A model generated the notes under the pieces. That model did no database searches. It was not told the origin of the DNA and saw only the letters and a list, made by a program, of their open reading frames with translations. From Thiobacillaceae bacterium (GTDB taxonomy: Bacteria > Pseudomonadota > Gammaproteobacteria > Burkholderiales > Thiobacillaceae), in contig JANWZL010000133.1 in NCBI GenBank assembly GCA_025054655.1, positions 1 to 57,059 on the forward strand: DNA of 57,059 nucleotides, given 5' to 3'. This document shows positions 29,788 to 38,443 of the stretch, in pieces; position 1 is the stretch's first letter, and each line of letters opens with the position of its first letter. The position numbers and the translations under genes are program-made.

Positions 29788-30978
29788 ATGACCCGCTCCC
29801 GACTGCTGCTGTTCGCGTTGCTGCTCGTTCTCGCCGGCGCGCTCTCCTGGGGGTTCATGCCGCGGCCGATCGCGGTGGAGATCGTCGAGGTGCGGCGAGG
29901 CCCGCTCACGGTGACGATCGAAGACGAGGGGCGCACGCGCATCCGCGACCGTTACGTGGTCTCCGCCCCGGTGGCGGGCAGTCTACACCGCATTAGGCTG
30001 AAAGCGGGCGACGCTGTGCAGCGCGGCCAAGCGGTGGCGGAGCTGGAGCCATTGCCGGTGCAGGCGCTTGACGCGCGTGCGCGCGCCCAGGCGGCGGCGC
30101 AGGTACGTGCGGCCCAGGCCCAGCTCGAGGCGGCGCGCGAGCAGGCGCGGGCGGCACGGGCTGAACTGGAGCTGGCGCAGGCCGAGCTCGGTCGCACCGA
30201 GGCCTTGGCGCGGGCAGACTTCCTCTCGCGCGCGGCGGTGGATCAGGCGCGTGCCCGCTTCGAGCGCGCCCAGGCGGCGCACGCGGCGGCGACACAGACG
30301 GTGGAGGTGGCGCGGCATCAGCTGGAGCAGGCACGCATCGCCTACCGCAGCATTGCCACGCTACCAGCATCCACGGCGGCGGAGCGGCTCGTGCTACGTG
30401 CCCCGGTGGCGGGTCGGGTGTTGCGGCTCATGCGCGAGAGTGAGGGCGTTGTGGCGGCAGGTCAGCCGCTCATGGAGCTGGGCGATCCGCAGGCGCTGGA
30501 GGTGGAGGTGGAGGTCCTCTCCACCCAGGCGGTGCGCATCCGTCCCGGCGGCCGGGTGGTGCTGGAGCGCTGGGGCGGACCGCCGCTGGAGGGCCGCGTG
30601 CGCGTAGTGGAGCCGCAGGGTTTCACCAAGGTCTCCGCCTTGGGGGTGGAGGAGCAGCGCGTGCGCGTGCTGGTGGACCTCGTCTCGCCACCCGAACAAT
30701 GGCGCGCCCTCGGCGATGGCTTTCGGGTCGAAGCGCGCTTCGTGGTCTGGGAAGGAGCCGACGTGCTGCAGGTGCCGGCCTCCAGTCTCTTCCGCCTCGA
30801 CGGCGGTTGGGCCCTGTATGCCGTGCAGGATGGACGCGCCCGGCTGCGACGGGTGCAGGTGGGCGAGTGGGCCGGACCGTCGGTGCAGATCACCGCCGGG
30901 GTCGAACCCGGCGAACGGGTGATCGCCCAACCCGACGAGCGGCTGCGCGAAGGGGTGCGCGTGCGGGGGCGGTCATGA
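29788..30978 (+). CDS. HlyD/RND-type periplasmic adaptor (membrane fusion protein)
   Basis: 396 residues. An N-terminal signal-anchor (LLLFALLLVLAGALSWGF) precedes a lipoyl/barrel-sandwich half (VSAPVAGSLHRIRLKAGDAVQRGQ). A long Ala/Arg/Glu helical hairpin (about residues 90-200) follows, then the second lipoyl half (LVLRAPVAGRVLRLMRESEGVV). Beta-barrel and membrane-proximal domains complete the protein. Such adaptors join an inner-membrane pump to an outer-membrane channel, but no ABC or RND pump gene is adjacent, so its partner is unknown. The stop overlaps the start of the patatin gene (ATGA), so the two are coupled. Confidence 0.88.
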   Translation: MTRSRLLLFALLLVLAGALSWGFMPRPIAVEIVEVRRGPLTVTIEDEGRTRIRDRYVVSAPVAGSLHRIRLKAGDAVQRGQAVAELEPLPVQALDARARAQAAAQVRAAQAQLEAAREQARAARAELELAQAELGRTEALARADFLSRAAVDQARARFERAQAAHAAATQTVEVARHQLEQARIAYRSIATLPASTAAERLVLRAPVAGRVLRLMRESEGVVAAGQPLMELGDPQALEVEVEVLSTQAVRIRPGGRVVLERWGGPPLEGRVRVVEPQGFTKVSALGVEEQRVRVLVDLVSPPEQWRALGDGFRVEARFVVWEGADVLQVPASSLFRLDGGWALYAVQDGRARLRRVQVGEWAGPSVQITAGVEPGERVIAQPDERLREGVRVRGRS

Positions 30979-31880
30979 GCCACAGGCCGATCATCGGGCT
31001 TGCACTGGGCAGCGGTTCGGCCCGCGGCTGGGCGCACATCGGCGCCATCCGTGCACTCGCCGAGCTGGGCATCACGCCGCGCATCGTCTGCGGCACCTCC
31101 ATCGGCGCCCTGGTCGGCGCGGCCTATGCCGCCGGCAGACTCGAACGCCTGGAGGCCTGGGTATGCAGCCTGAAACTGCAAGGGGTGGTGAGCTTTTTCG
31201 ACTTCAGCCTCAACGGCGGCATGCTCAAGGGCGCGCGCCTGATGGAGTTCTTCCGCACGCATTTCGAGGACCGGCCGATCGAGGCGCTGGACCTCCCCTA
31301 CGGCGCGGTGGCGACCGATCTGGCCAGCGGGCGCGAGGTGTGGCTGCGCGAGGGCAGCCTGCTCGATGCGGTACGCGCCTCCATCGCCCTACCGGGGTTG
31401 TTCACACCGGTGCTGCGTGCGGGGCGCTGGCTGGTGGACGGTGGTCTGGTCAACCCGGTACCGGTCACGCTGGCGCGCGCCCTGGGCGCGGAGGTGGTGA
31501 TCGCGGTGGACCTCAACACCTTCCTCATCGGCCGCCACCTGCGCAAACGCGAGCCGGCGGGCAACCGCCCGGCGGCCGACAGCCTCACCGCCGCCCTCAT
31601 GCAGAGGCTGCAGGCCCTGCCGCTGCCTTGGCGCGAGGCCGACGAGGGTGGGGAGACGCCGCCTTCCTTGTTCGATACCCTGGCCACCAGCCTCAACATC
31701 ATGCAGGTGCAGATAAGCCGCAGCCGCCTGGCTGGCGAGCCACCGGACGTACTCATCACGCCGCGCGTGGCGCACCTGGGCCTGCTGGAGTTCCACCGCG
31801 CCCGCGAGGCGATCGCCGAGGGGCGGCGTGCGGTGCACAGCGCACTGCCCCAGCTGCGTGCACTGGAGCTGCTCGCTTGA
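30975..31880 (+). CDS. rssA: Patatin-like phospholipase, RssA family
   Basis: 301 residues with the Ser-Asp dyad of patatins: oxyanion loop GLALGSGSARGWAHIGAI, nucleophile S42 in GTSIG and D155 in VDGGLVNPVP. The segment FDFSLNGGMLKG is typical of the RssA/YchK subgroup, cytoplasmic or membrane-associated lipid acyl hydrolases. The ATG at 30975 overlaps the adaptor stop by four bases and aligns with the conserved start. No RssB-type regulator follows; the next gene is on the other strand. Confidence 0.92.
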   Translation: MSHRPIIGLALGSGSARGWAHIGAIRALAELGITPRIVCGTSIGALVGAAYAAGRLERLEAWVCSLKLQGVVSFFDFSLNGGMLKGARLMEFFRTHFEDRPIEALDLPYGAVATDLASGREVWLREGSLLDAVRASIALPGLFTPVLRAGRWLVDGGLVNPVPVTLARALGAEVVIAVDLNTFLIGRHLRKREPAGNRPAADSLTAALMQRLQALPLPWREADEGGETPPSLFDTLATSLNIMQVQISRSRLAGEPPDVLITPRVAHLGLLEFHRAREAIAEGRRAVHSALPQLRALELLA

Positions 31881-31907
31881 GCACCGCACCGATCGCCGGG
31901 CGGCCGC

Positions 31908-32447
31908 TCAGTGCACCTGCAGGAAGGGGTAGCGCTCGCGCAAGGGGCGGTCGAGCAGGGCCACGCCGGCCTCGCCGCCCAGGGTCTCGCAAGCCACGAT
32001 CCAGTCCGGGTCGCGGAAATCGGTCGTCAGCCGCCCGCCGCGGGCCGCCACCAGTTCGATCAGATGGTCCGCCGCCGCCCGCTCGGCCTCCTGGGTGTGG
32101 ATGCGGCCGAGCTGCCCGCGTCGTTCGACCCGCACGAAGAAACGGCCATCGCCCATGCGGGCGGCGAAGGGGGTCACGGCCGCCTTGAAGCTCTGCACGA
32201 AGTCCTCCGGCCGGCAGACAAAGACGCGCTCAACCGGCACCACACGCGCCAGATGGGCTACCCACGGCTGTGCGCTCTCCTGCGCCGTCAGCACCTCGTC
32301 CAGAAAGGCGCAGCTGTCCTCCACGCGTCCAAGGCAGACATATTTGAAAGCGGTGGCGTGGAATTCCCCGAGGGCCTTCAAGCCCTGCAGCACGGCGTGT
32401 TCATGCCCCGGTCCGGCACGCACGGTGACCACGACATTCCAATCCAT
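31908..32447 (-). CDS. Stand-alone THUMP-domain protein
   Basis: 179 residues. THUMP features are visible in the layout VVVTVRAGPGHEHAVLQGLKALGEF..., the central VERVFVCRPEDFVQSFKAAV and RFFVRVERRG..IHTQEAERAAADHLIEL, ending with DFRDPDWIVACETLGGEAGVALL. THUMP domains bind structured RNA and usually sit beside a methyltransferase or thiolation domain; none is present here. It could be an RNA-binding partner of a separate enzyme. It is convergent with rssA and begins 20 bases before the end of the secreted-protein gene on the same strand. Confidence 0.8.
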   Translation of the reverse strand: MDWNVVVTVRAGPGHEHAVLQGLKALGEFHATAFKYVCLGRVEDSCAFLDEVLTAQESAQPWVAHLARVVPVERVFVCRPEDFVQSFKAAVTPFAARMGDGRFFVRVERRGQLGRIHTQEAERAAADHLIELVAARGGRLTTDFRDPDWIVACETLGGEAGVALLDRPLRERYPFLQVH

Positions 32448-32467
32448 ACCTCACCTTTTCGCGCTGA

Positions 32468-33157
32468 TCAACTGCAGACGAGCTGGATGTCAAAGGCGAG
32501 CAGACGCGATTCGTTCAGGCGTTCGAGCAGGCCGTTGACCATGTCGCGCAGGGCGTTGGCCGGCAACAGGTACTGGCCGGTGGCCATCTCGGCCGGGCAG
32601 CGGATGTTGGCCACCCACAGCTCGCGGCCGCCGGTAGGGAAGACCCGTTTGATCCTGGGCAGCGTATCGACCAACTTGCCCGGCAGGGTCAGGACGTGGT
32701 CATAGGTCCATTGTGCGTTGTCCTGGAGCTGCCGCGCGGCGATTCTGGGCAGCTCGGCCGCGGGTGTGGGCGTGAACCAACCCGCCAGGTAGGGATTGGT
32801 CGCCTGCGGTAGCCCAGGCAATTCAGCCGACCAGGTCGGCGGCGCTGCGGCCGTATCCCTCGCCGCGGCCGTCATGCCGTCCGCGGCTACCCGTTGCGGC
32901 GCGACGGCGGGGCGTCCCTGCGGGTCGGCGGACGGCACCGGCTGGACCGGGCTGCGGCCCACCCCCGTCCTCACCCTGGCCTGCTCCGCGGCCTTGTGCT
33001 GGGTGCCTTGCGCAGCGGCCAGGGCCGGCAGGCTTAGGACGCAGGACAGGACAAACGACAGGCCGATGCGGGCGCCGTGGGGCGTGCGGCGGGGCGTTAT
33101 CGGTCGGTGGCGTTCAACTGCAGACCAACTGGATGTCGAATTTGAGCCACTGCGCAT
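32468..33157 (-). CDS. Secreted protein of unknown family, paralogue B
   Basis: 229 residues. The last ~108 residues (NPYLAGWFTPTPAAELPRIA... to FDIQLVCS) align over their whole length with the C-terminus of the gene immediately upstream. A hydrophobic segment IGLSFVLSCVLSLPALAAA (about residues 32-50) looks like a signal peptide, but it lies unusually far from the only ATG (33157), which itself overlaps the previous gene by 44 bases. The middle is low-complexity Pro/Ala/Gln. Two cysteines are shared with the paralogue (RCPAE and the penultimate Cys), suggesting a disulfide. I do not recognise the domain. Confidence 0.7.
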   Translation of the reverse strand: MRSGSNSTSSWSAVERHRPITPRRTPHGARIGLSFVLSCVLSLPALAAAQGTQHKAAEQARVRTGVGRSPVQPVPSADPQGRPAVAPQRVAADGMTAAARDTAAAPPTWSAELPGLPQATNPYLAGWFTPTPAAELPRIAARQLQDNAQWTYDHVLTLPGKLVDTLPRIKRVFPTGGRELWVANIRCPAEMATGQYLLPANALRDMVNGLLERLNESRLLAFDIQLVCS

Positions 33158-33926
33158 CGTTCAGCTTGTGCAACAGGCCGTTGATCCCCTCGCGCAGGGC
33201 ATTGGCCGGCGCGAAATACTGGCCGGCGACCAGCTCCGCGGGGCATTTCAAATTCGCCACCACTAGCTCGCGCCCGCCGGTCGGGTGCACGGTCTTGATC
33301 TTGGGTAGGGCATCCGTGAGCTTGGCGGGCAGGGAAGTGACGGCATCGCTGACCACGCGCGCGTTCTGATTGAGCTGCCCCACGGCCATCGCCGGCAGCG
33401 CAGCGGCAGACACGGGGCGGTACCAGCCGGTCAGATAGGGATTGTCGGCCTTGGCCCCTGGCGCCAGCTTCGGCGGCTCGGCGACAACGGTCTGTGGTGC
33501 GACGAGGCCGGCGGACACGACCGCAGGCGCGGGCGGCGCTGCGCTCACGGGCGCGGCTGGCACCGATGCGCTGGATGGGGCAACCGCGGCTGTCACGCCG
33601 GCGGCAGGTCCTGCAGAGGGCAGGGCAGGCAGTGAACGTTCGGTCGCGGCCTGCGATGGCGCCACGGGCTCGGGCTCTTTTCTCGGCGGCACTATCTCAC
33701 CCGCAGCCTGTGTGCGCTCACCGCCGGCACTCTGACTGGACGCGACCACGGCCTGCACACGGGGGGCGGTTGCAGGCTTGACGGCCACCCGTTTCACGCC
33801 TGCCCTGGCCTTGGGGTCATTGGTCACGGCATCCACCGGCATGGCCACCATCAGGGCGGCGAGTAGCACTGCCCAGGATGCGGGGCCTGGTGCAATCCGC
33901 CCCGCCGTCATGTCGATTGCGTTCAT
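33114..33926 (-). CDS. Secreted protein of unknown family, paralogue A
   Basis: 270 residues from the ATG at 33926, which has a strong GAGGAG site 8 bases upstream; an in-frame ATG at 33965 has none. A signal peptide (SWAVLLAALMVAMPVDAV) precedes about 120 residues of Ala/Pro/Val-rich linker. A C-terminal domain of about 108 residues follows, NPYLTGWYRPVSAAALPAM... through PTGGRELVVANLKCPAELVAGQYFAPANALREGINGLL to FDIQLVCS. Two conserved cysteines fit an oxidised periplasmic fold. The function is unknown. It heads a two-gene unit with its paralogue and diverges from the GT2 gene across a 261-bp AT-richer spacer. Confidence 0.75.
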   Translation of the reverse strand: MNAIDMTAGRIAPGPASWAVLLAALMVAMPVDAVTNDPKARAGVKRVAVKPATAPRVQAVVASSQSAGGERTQAAGEIVPPRKEPEPVAPSQAATERSLPALPSAGPAAGVTAAVAPSSASVPAAPVSAAPPAPAVVSAGLVAPQTVVAEPPKLAPGAKADNPYLTGWYRPVSAAALPAMAVGQLNQNARVVSDAVTSLPAKLTDALPKIKTVHPTGGRELVVANLKCPAELVAGQYFAPANALREGINGLLHKLNDAQWLKFDIQLVCS

Positions 33927-34187
33927 GTTTCGTCTCCTCATCCAGGTGACCACCCCGGTGGACACCCACTAACACCACCGGCCAATCCGCCCTACTCGCA
34001 GTGTTATCGGCAATTCGTAAAAATTTAGTAACCAATAATCCACATAAGTTTCGGGGTTGGCAAGTGAAACATGGCACAGATGTGCAAATGACCACCCGGC
34101 TAGGCGTCCAACATGCCGACCTGCCCCGAATCATGAACGTAGCCGGATGCGGGCGGTTAGAATCGGGTATACAGACCCTACCTGCCT

Positions 34188-35237
34188 ATGACTGAATTCA
34201 CAGTAAACCCGCTGCGACCGACCGGTACCGACCTCGACGTCTCCATCGTCATCCCCATCTACAACGAATATGACAACCTGCCCGACCTGGTCGCCCAGGT
34301 GGAGCAGGCCATGCGTGCGACCGGGCTGAGCTGGGAGCTGATCTGCGTGGACGACGGCTCGCGCGACGGCTCCGACCGCCTGCTGGCCGAGCTGGCGGCC
34401 GAGCGGCCCTGGCTCAAACCGCTCTACCTCAACCGTAACTACGGCCAATCCACTGCCATGCAGGCCGGTTTCGATGCAGCGCGGGGGGCCACCCTGATCA
34501 CCCTGGATGGCGATCTGCAGAACGACCCGGCCGACATCCCGCGGCTGCTCAAGGAACTGCAGGCATACCCGGACATCGACATCCTGTCCGGCTGGCGCAA
34601 AGACCGGCAGGACCGCACCCTCACGCGCAAACTGCCCTCGCGCCTGGCCAACGCGCTGATCTCGTACATCACGGGGGTCAAACTGCACGACTACGGCTGC
34701 TCGCTCAAGCTCTACCGGCGCGAGGCGCTGGAGCACGTGCGGTTGTACGGCGAGCTGCACCGTTTCATCCCGGCCCTGGCGGGACAGTTCGGGGCGCGGG
34801 TGATGGAGCTGCCGGTCAACCACCGACCGCGCACGCGCGGCAAGTCGAAGTACGGCCTGGACCGCACCGTGCGCGTGCTGCTCGACCTGTTGTGGGTGAA
34901 GTTCCTGCTGCGCTTCCTGCACCGGCCTATGCACGCCTTCGGCGGCACCGGCGCGTTCATGCTGTTCCTGGGCTTCGTCATCCTGGCCTGGTTGAGCTTC
35001 GAAAAGCTCGTGCTGGGCGAACACATCGGCGGCCGACCGCTGCTGCTGCTGGGGGTGATGCTGATGCTGATGGGTGTGCAGTTCCTGGGCCTGGGGGTGA
35101 TCGGCGAGCTGCTCACCCGCATCTACCACGAGCCGGGCGGCGGCAAGCAGTACGTGCTGCGGCCCGCACCGCGGCCGGGGAGGGTGAGGAGTGAGGGGGA
35201 AGGAGTGAGGAGGGAGGAGGGAGGGAGTGAAGGGTGA
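34188..35237 (+). CDS. GT2 polyprenyl-phosphate sugar transferase (ArnC/GtrB/DPM1-like)
   Basis: 349 residues. The GT-A domain shows VSIVIPIYNEYDNLP (about 18-32), the nucleotide-binding VDDGSRDGS, and the metal-binding TLDGDLQNDP. NRNYGQSTAMQAGFD and RTRGKSKYGL are hallmarks of the DPM1-like branch. Two C-terminal membrane helices (FMLFLGFVILAWLSF and LLLLGVMLMLMGVQFLGLGVIGELL) fit ArnC/GtrB topology. It probably loads a sugar onto undecaprenyl phosphate for the GT39 enzymes encoded next. The last ~25 residues (from about RPAPRPGRVR) are translated purine repeats and look non-native. Confidence 0.9.
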   Translation: MTEFTVNPLRPTGTDLDVSIVIPIYNEYDNLPDLVAQVEQAMRATGLSWELICVDDGSRDGSDRLLAELAAERPWLKPLYLNRNYGQSTAMQAGFDAARGATLITLDGDLQNDPADIPRLLKELQAYPDIDILSGWRKDRQDRTLTRKLPSRLANALISYITGVKLHDYGCSLKLYRREALEHVRLYGELHRFIPALAGQFGARVMELPVNHRPRTRGKSKYGLDRTVRVLLDLLWVKFLLRFLHRPMHAFGGTGAFMLFLGFVILAWLSFEKLVLGEHIGGRPLLLLGVMLMLMGVQFLGLGVIGELLTRIYHEPGGGKQYVLRPAPRPGRVRSEGEGVRREEGGSEG

Positions 35238-35240
35238 GGG
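35183..35240. repeat. Imperfect purine-rich (GAGGGAGTGA-like) short repeats
   Basis: A run of GGTGAGGAGTGAGGGG-type units covers the end of the GT2 gene. The complementary style, CCTCATCCCTCAGCCCTC, occurs at about 35353-35380 in the start of the next gene, and a similar pyrimidine run lies before tldD (9635-9684). It looks like one family of simple repeats placed at gene borders. Confidence 0.5.
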
Positions 35241-35342
35241 CCTTGCCGCACTGCACCGCACCGACGCCCCCGGCGCGTCCGCGGCGAGCGACGTGATCCT
35301 CAGCCACCTGCCGGCAGGCGACTGCTCCAGGGACAGCGCGTG

Positions 35343-36890
35343 ATGCCCGGCCCTTACCCCTCATCCCTCAGCCCTCAGCGCCGCTGGGACGGCTGGCTGC
35401 TGGGCCTGCTCGTCCTGCCCTTCCTGGGGATCTGGGCCGCCCCCCTGTTCGACCTGGACGAAGGGGCCTTCACCGCCGCCACCCTGGAGATGTTCCTGCG
35501 TGGCGACTTCCTCACCATCGAGCTGATGGGCGCGCCGCGCACCGACAAACCCATCCTCAGCTACTGGCTGCAGGCGGCCTCGGTGGCGGCGTTCGGCTTC
35601 CACGAATGGGGTTGGCGTCTGCCTTCCGCCCTGGCCGCGGCGGTCTGGATCGGCCTCACCTACGCCTTCGTCGCCCGTGTGCTGGACCGCGAGCGGGCGC
35701 GGCTCGCCGCCCTCATCATCGCCTGCGCCGTGGGGCCGGCCATGATCCAGCGCGCCGCCACCGCCGACGCGCTGCTCAACCTGTGGCTCGCCGCTGCGGG
35801 CTACGCGGCCTGGTTGTGGCTGAAGGAGGGTCGCGCGCTATGGCATTACGCGGGCCACGCCGCCATGGCCCTGGGCTTTCTCACCAAGGGGCCGGTGGCA
35901 GTGGTGGTGCCGGCCACTGCGGTGTTGCTGTGGTGCCTCAGCCGGCGCGAGCCCGCACGTTTCCTGCGCTGGGCGCTGGCGCCGGGCCCGCTGGCGCTGT
36001 CGGCCGCCCTGGCCCTGCCCTGGTTCGTCGCCGTGAGCCTGCGCGACGGCGGCACCTTCGTCGCCGGCTTCCTGTTCAAACACAACGTCGGCCGCTTCGG
36101 CGGGGCGATGGAGGGGCATGGTGGCCCGCTGTGGTATTACCTGCCGGTGTTGATTCTCAGCCTGCTGCCCTTCAGCGGCCTGCTTCCCGCTCTGGCTGCA
36201 CGCCTGCGGGGGCTGTGGCGCGATGAGCTGATGCGCTATGGCCTGATCTGGTTTGCCCTGGTGTTCGCGCTGTTCTCCCTGTCCGGCACCAAGCTGCCGC
36301 ACTATCTCTACTACGGCTACGGCGGGCTGGTGCTGGCGCTGGCGCAGGTGGGGGTGGAGGTGCGCTCGCGCGGGCTGCTCTTCCTGCCAGGGGTGCTGCT
36401 CGCCCTGATCCTGCTCACGCTGCCGGAGCTGCTCGGTCAGGTGCTGCCGCGGCTTAAGCCGGACGACCAGGCCCTGTTGGCGGATTACCCGGCCGCCTTC
36501 GGTGCGGTCTATCGGGCTTGGTTCGCCGCTGCCTTGTTGCTGGGCCTGATCCTGCTCGCCCAGCCGCGCCGCGGCTGGATGCCGGGACTGTATGCCCAGG
36601 CGGTGGTCCTCGTGCTGGGCTTCGCGCTGCTGACCCTGCCGGCGGCGGGCTGGCTGCAGCAGGGCCCGGTGCGCGAGGCCGGGCGTCTGGCGGCACGGCT
36701 CGACGGCCCGCTCGTGCTGCACGGGGTCAACGTGCCCAGCTTCCAGACCTATGCCGGCCGGGTGGTGAGCCGTCGCCCGCCGCGGCCGGGCGACCTGGTG
36801 CTCACGCGCACCTCCCGGCTGCCCGAGATCAATGGTGCCGAGCTGCTGTGGCGCAGCCGGGGCTATGCGCTGGTGCGGGTGAGGGGGTGA
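35343..36890 (+). CDS. GT39/ArnT-like membrane glycosyltransferase (first of two)
   Basis: 515 residues with about 11-12 membrane segments. The first periplasmic loop has FDLDEGAFTAATLEMFLRGDFLT, with the DE pair that binds the lipid-phosphate sugar in ArnT/PMT enzymes. DKPILSYWLQAASVAAFG and VGPAMIQRAATADALLNLW are conserved in the family. It probably transfers a sugar from undecaprenyl phosphate onto lipid A or another envelope acceptor. The ATG at 35343 follows a GTG at 35340. The first ~12 codons are made of pyrimidine repeats, so the native start may have been altered by repeat spread. It follows the GT2 gene and precedes a second GT39 gene. Confidence 0.9.
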   Translation: MPGPYPSSLSPQRRWDGWLLGLLVLPFLGIWAAPLFDLDEGAFTAATLEMFLRGDFLTIELMGAPRTDKPILSYWLQAASVAAFGFHEWGWRLPSALAAAVWIGLTYAFVARVLDRERARLAALIIACAVGPAMIQRAATADALLNLWLAAAGYAAWLWLKEGRALWHYAGHAAMALGFLTKGPVAVVVPATAVLLWCLSRREPARFLRWALAPGPLALSAALALPWFVAVSLRDGGTFVAGFLFKHNVGRFGGAMEGHGGPLWYYLPVLILSLLPFSGLLPALAARLRGLWRDELMRYGLIWFALVFALFSLSGTKLPHYLYYGYGGLVLALAQVGVEVRSRGLLFLPGVLLALILLTLPELLGQVLPRLKPDDQALLADYPAAFGAVYRAWFAAALLLGLILLAQPRRGWMPGLYAQAVVLVLGFALLTLPAAGWLQQGPVREAGRLAARLDGPLVLHGVNVPSFQTYAGRVVSRRPPRPGDLVLTRTSRLPEINGAELLWRSRGYALVRVRG

Positions 36891-36904
36891 ACGGTGAAGT
36901 GGGG

Positions 36905-38443
36905 ATGGTCGGCGGCCGGCGCGACCTGTGGCTGCTGATCCTGCTGCTCGGCCTGCTTGTCGCCTGGCGCATCGCTGCGCTGCTGCACCTGGACCTGGAG
37001 CTCTACGCCGACGAGGCGCAGTACTGGAGCTGGTCGCTCGCGCCGGATTTTGGCTATTACTCCAAGCCGCCCATGGTGGCCTGGCTGATAGCGCTCAGCA
37101 CGCGGCTGCTGGGCGATGGCGAGCTCGCGGTGCGCGCCGCCACCTTCGTGCTGTGGCCGGCCACCAGCGTGTGGCTGTGGCTCACCGTGCGGCGGCTGTT
37201 CGCCGGCGAGCCCTGGGCGGCGCCGGCCGCCCTGGCCTCGGCGCTGGCCTTCGCCACCCTGCCCATGACCTTTTTGGGCGGCATCCTCATCACCACCGAC
37301 GCCCCACTGCTCTTTTTCTGGGCGGCGAGCCTGTATCTGCTCGTGCGCACCCTGCAGGGCGACCGCTGGCGCGACTGGCTCGGCCTGGGGCTGCTGGCGG
37401 GCTTGGGGCTGCTGTCCAAATACAGCATGGTCTTCTTCGCCCCGGCCCTGCTCGCCTATCTGCTCGCCAGCCCCGCACAGCGGCGCCTACTCCTCACCCC
37501 CAAACCCTATGCGGCCGCGGCCGTGGCGCTGGCCGTCTTCGCCCCCAACCTGGTGTGGAACGCGCGCCACCACTACGCCAGCTTGCAGCACACGGCGGAG
37601 ATCTCGCAGCTCGGGCGCAGCCTCTTCCACCCCGAGGCCTTGCTGGAATTCTTCGCTGCCCAGTTCCTAGTGTTCGGACCGATCATGCTGCTGGGACTGA
37701 TCGCCCTCGCCCTGCAGCCGCGGATCTGGTGGATGGACGCGCGCCTGCGCCTGCTGGCCGCCTTCGCCTTCGTACCGCTGGCCGCCTTCCTGCTGCTGGC
37801 ACTGCTGTCCAGGGCGCTCGCCAACTGGGCCGCCTTTGCCTATGCCGCCGGCAGCGCCCTGGTGGTGACCTTGTGGATCGTCCGGCGGCAGGGGCGCTGG
37901 TTCAAGGCCGCCCTAATCGTCAACCTGCTGCTGGGGGCCTTGGTGTATCACCTGCCCGATGCGACCCGGGCGCTCGGGCTGGAACTCGGCCGCAAGACCG
38001 ACCCTTATGCCCGGGTGACCGGCTACCGGGCCCTGGGGGCGGAAGTGCGCCGGCGGCTGGCCGCCGAGCCCGGCGCGCGGCTCATGGCCGACGACCGCAA
38101 GAGCATGGCGAGCCTGCTCTACTACGCCCGCCCGGAAAGTCTCGATGCCGTCTATTACAACCCCTCGGGCGCCCTGGACAACCACTATGTCCTCACCCGT
38201 GAGGTGGCGCAGCGTCCGCATGGCCGCTTCCTGCTGGTCACCCGTGGCCGCGAGCCGGCACAGCTCGCGCGCCACTTCGCCGTGGTCGAGCGTATGCCCG
38301 ACATACGCATCCGCACCCACCACGACCACATGCTGGTGTATCAAGTCTGGCGCCTGCACGACTACAAGGGGGCGCACTGCATCCCATCCGGCCAGCGCCC
38401 CAACCAGTCGAGCACGCGTTGCGTCGCCACCGCGTCGCGGTAG
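36905..38443 (+). CDS. GT39/ArnT-like membrane glycosyltransferase (second of two)
   Basis: 512 residues, multiple membrane segments. The catalytic loop ELYADEAQYWSWS is followed by FGYYSKPPMVAWLIALS, both classic for the PMT/GT39 group, and by FLGGILITTDAPLLFFW and GLLSKYSMVFFAPALLAYL. It probably uses the same polyprenyl-linked donor as its neighbour but a different acceptor. The ATG at 36905 is chosen; a GTG at 36887 would overlap the previous stop (GTGA). The C-terminus runs about 27 residues past a natural-looking end (VYQVWRLHDYK) and overlaps the opposing lipase gene by 82 bases. Confidence 0.88.
   Translation: MVGGRRDLWLLILLLGLLVAWRIAALLHLDLELYADEAQYWSWSLAPDFGYYSKPPMVAWLIALSTRLLGDGELAVRAATFVLWPATSVWLWLTVRRLFAGEPWAAPAALASALAFATLPMTFLGGILITTDAPLLFFWAASLYLLVRTLQGDRWRDWLGLGLLAGLGLLSKYSMVFFAPALLAYLLASPAQRRLLLTPKPYAAAAVALAVFAPNLVWNARHHYASLQHTAEISQLGRSLFHPEALLEFFAAQFLVFGPIMLLGLIALALQPRIWWMDARLRLLAAFAFVPLAAFLLLALLSRALANWAAFAYAAGSALVVTLWIVRRQGRWFKAALIVNLLLGALVYHLPDATRALGLELGRKTDPYARVTGYRALGAEVRRRLAAEPGARLMADDRKSMASLLYYARPESLDAVYYNPSGALDNHYVLTREVAQRPHGRFLLVTRGREPAQLARHFAVVERMPDIRIRTHHDHMLVYQVWRLHDYKGAHCIPSGQRPNQSSTRCVATASR

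Noticed and set aside
33927-34187. tRNA, origin or attachment site in the AT-richer spacer before the GT2 gene
   Set aside because: No cloverleaf, iterons or direct repeats were found; it most likely holds the two divergent promoters, but no convincing -35/-10 pair could be assigned.
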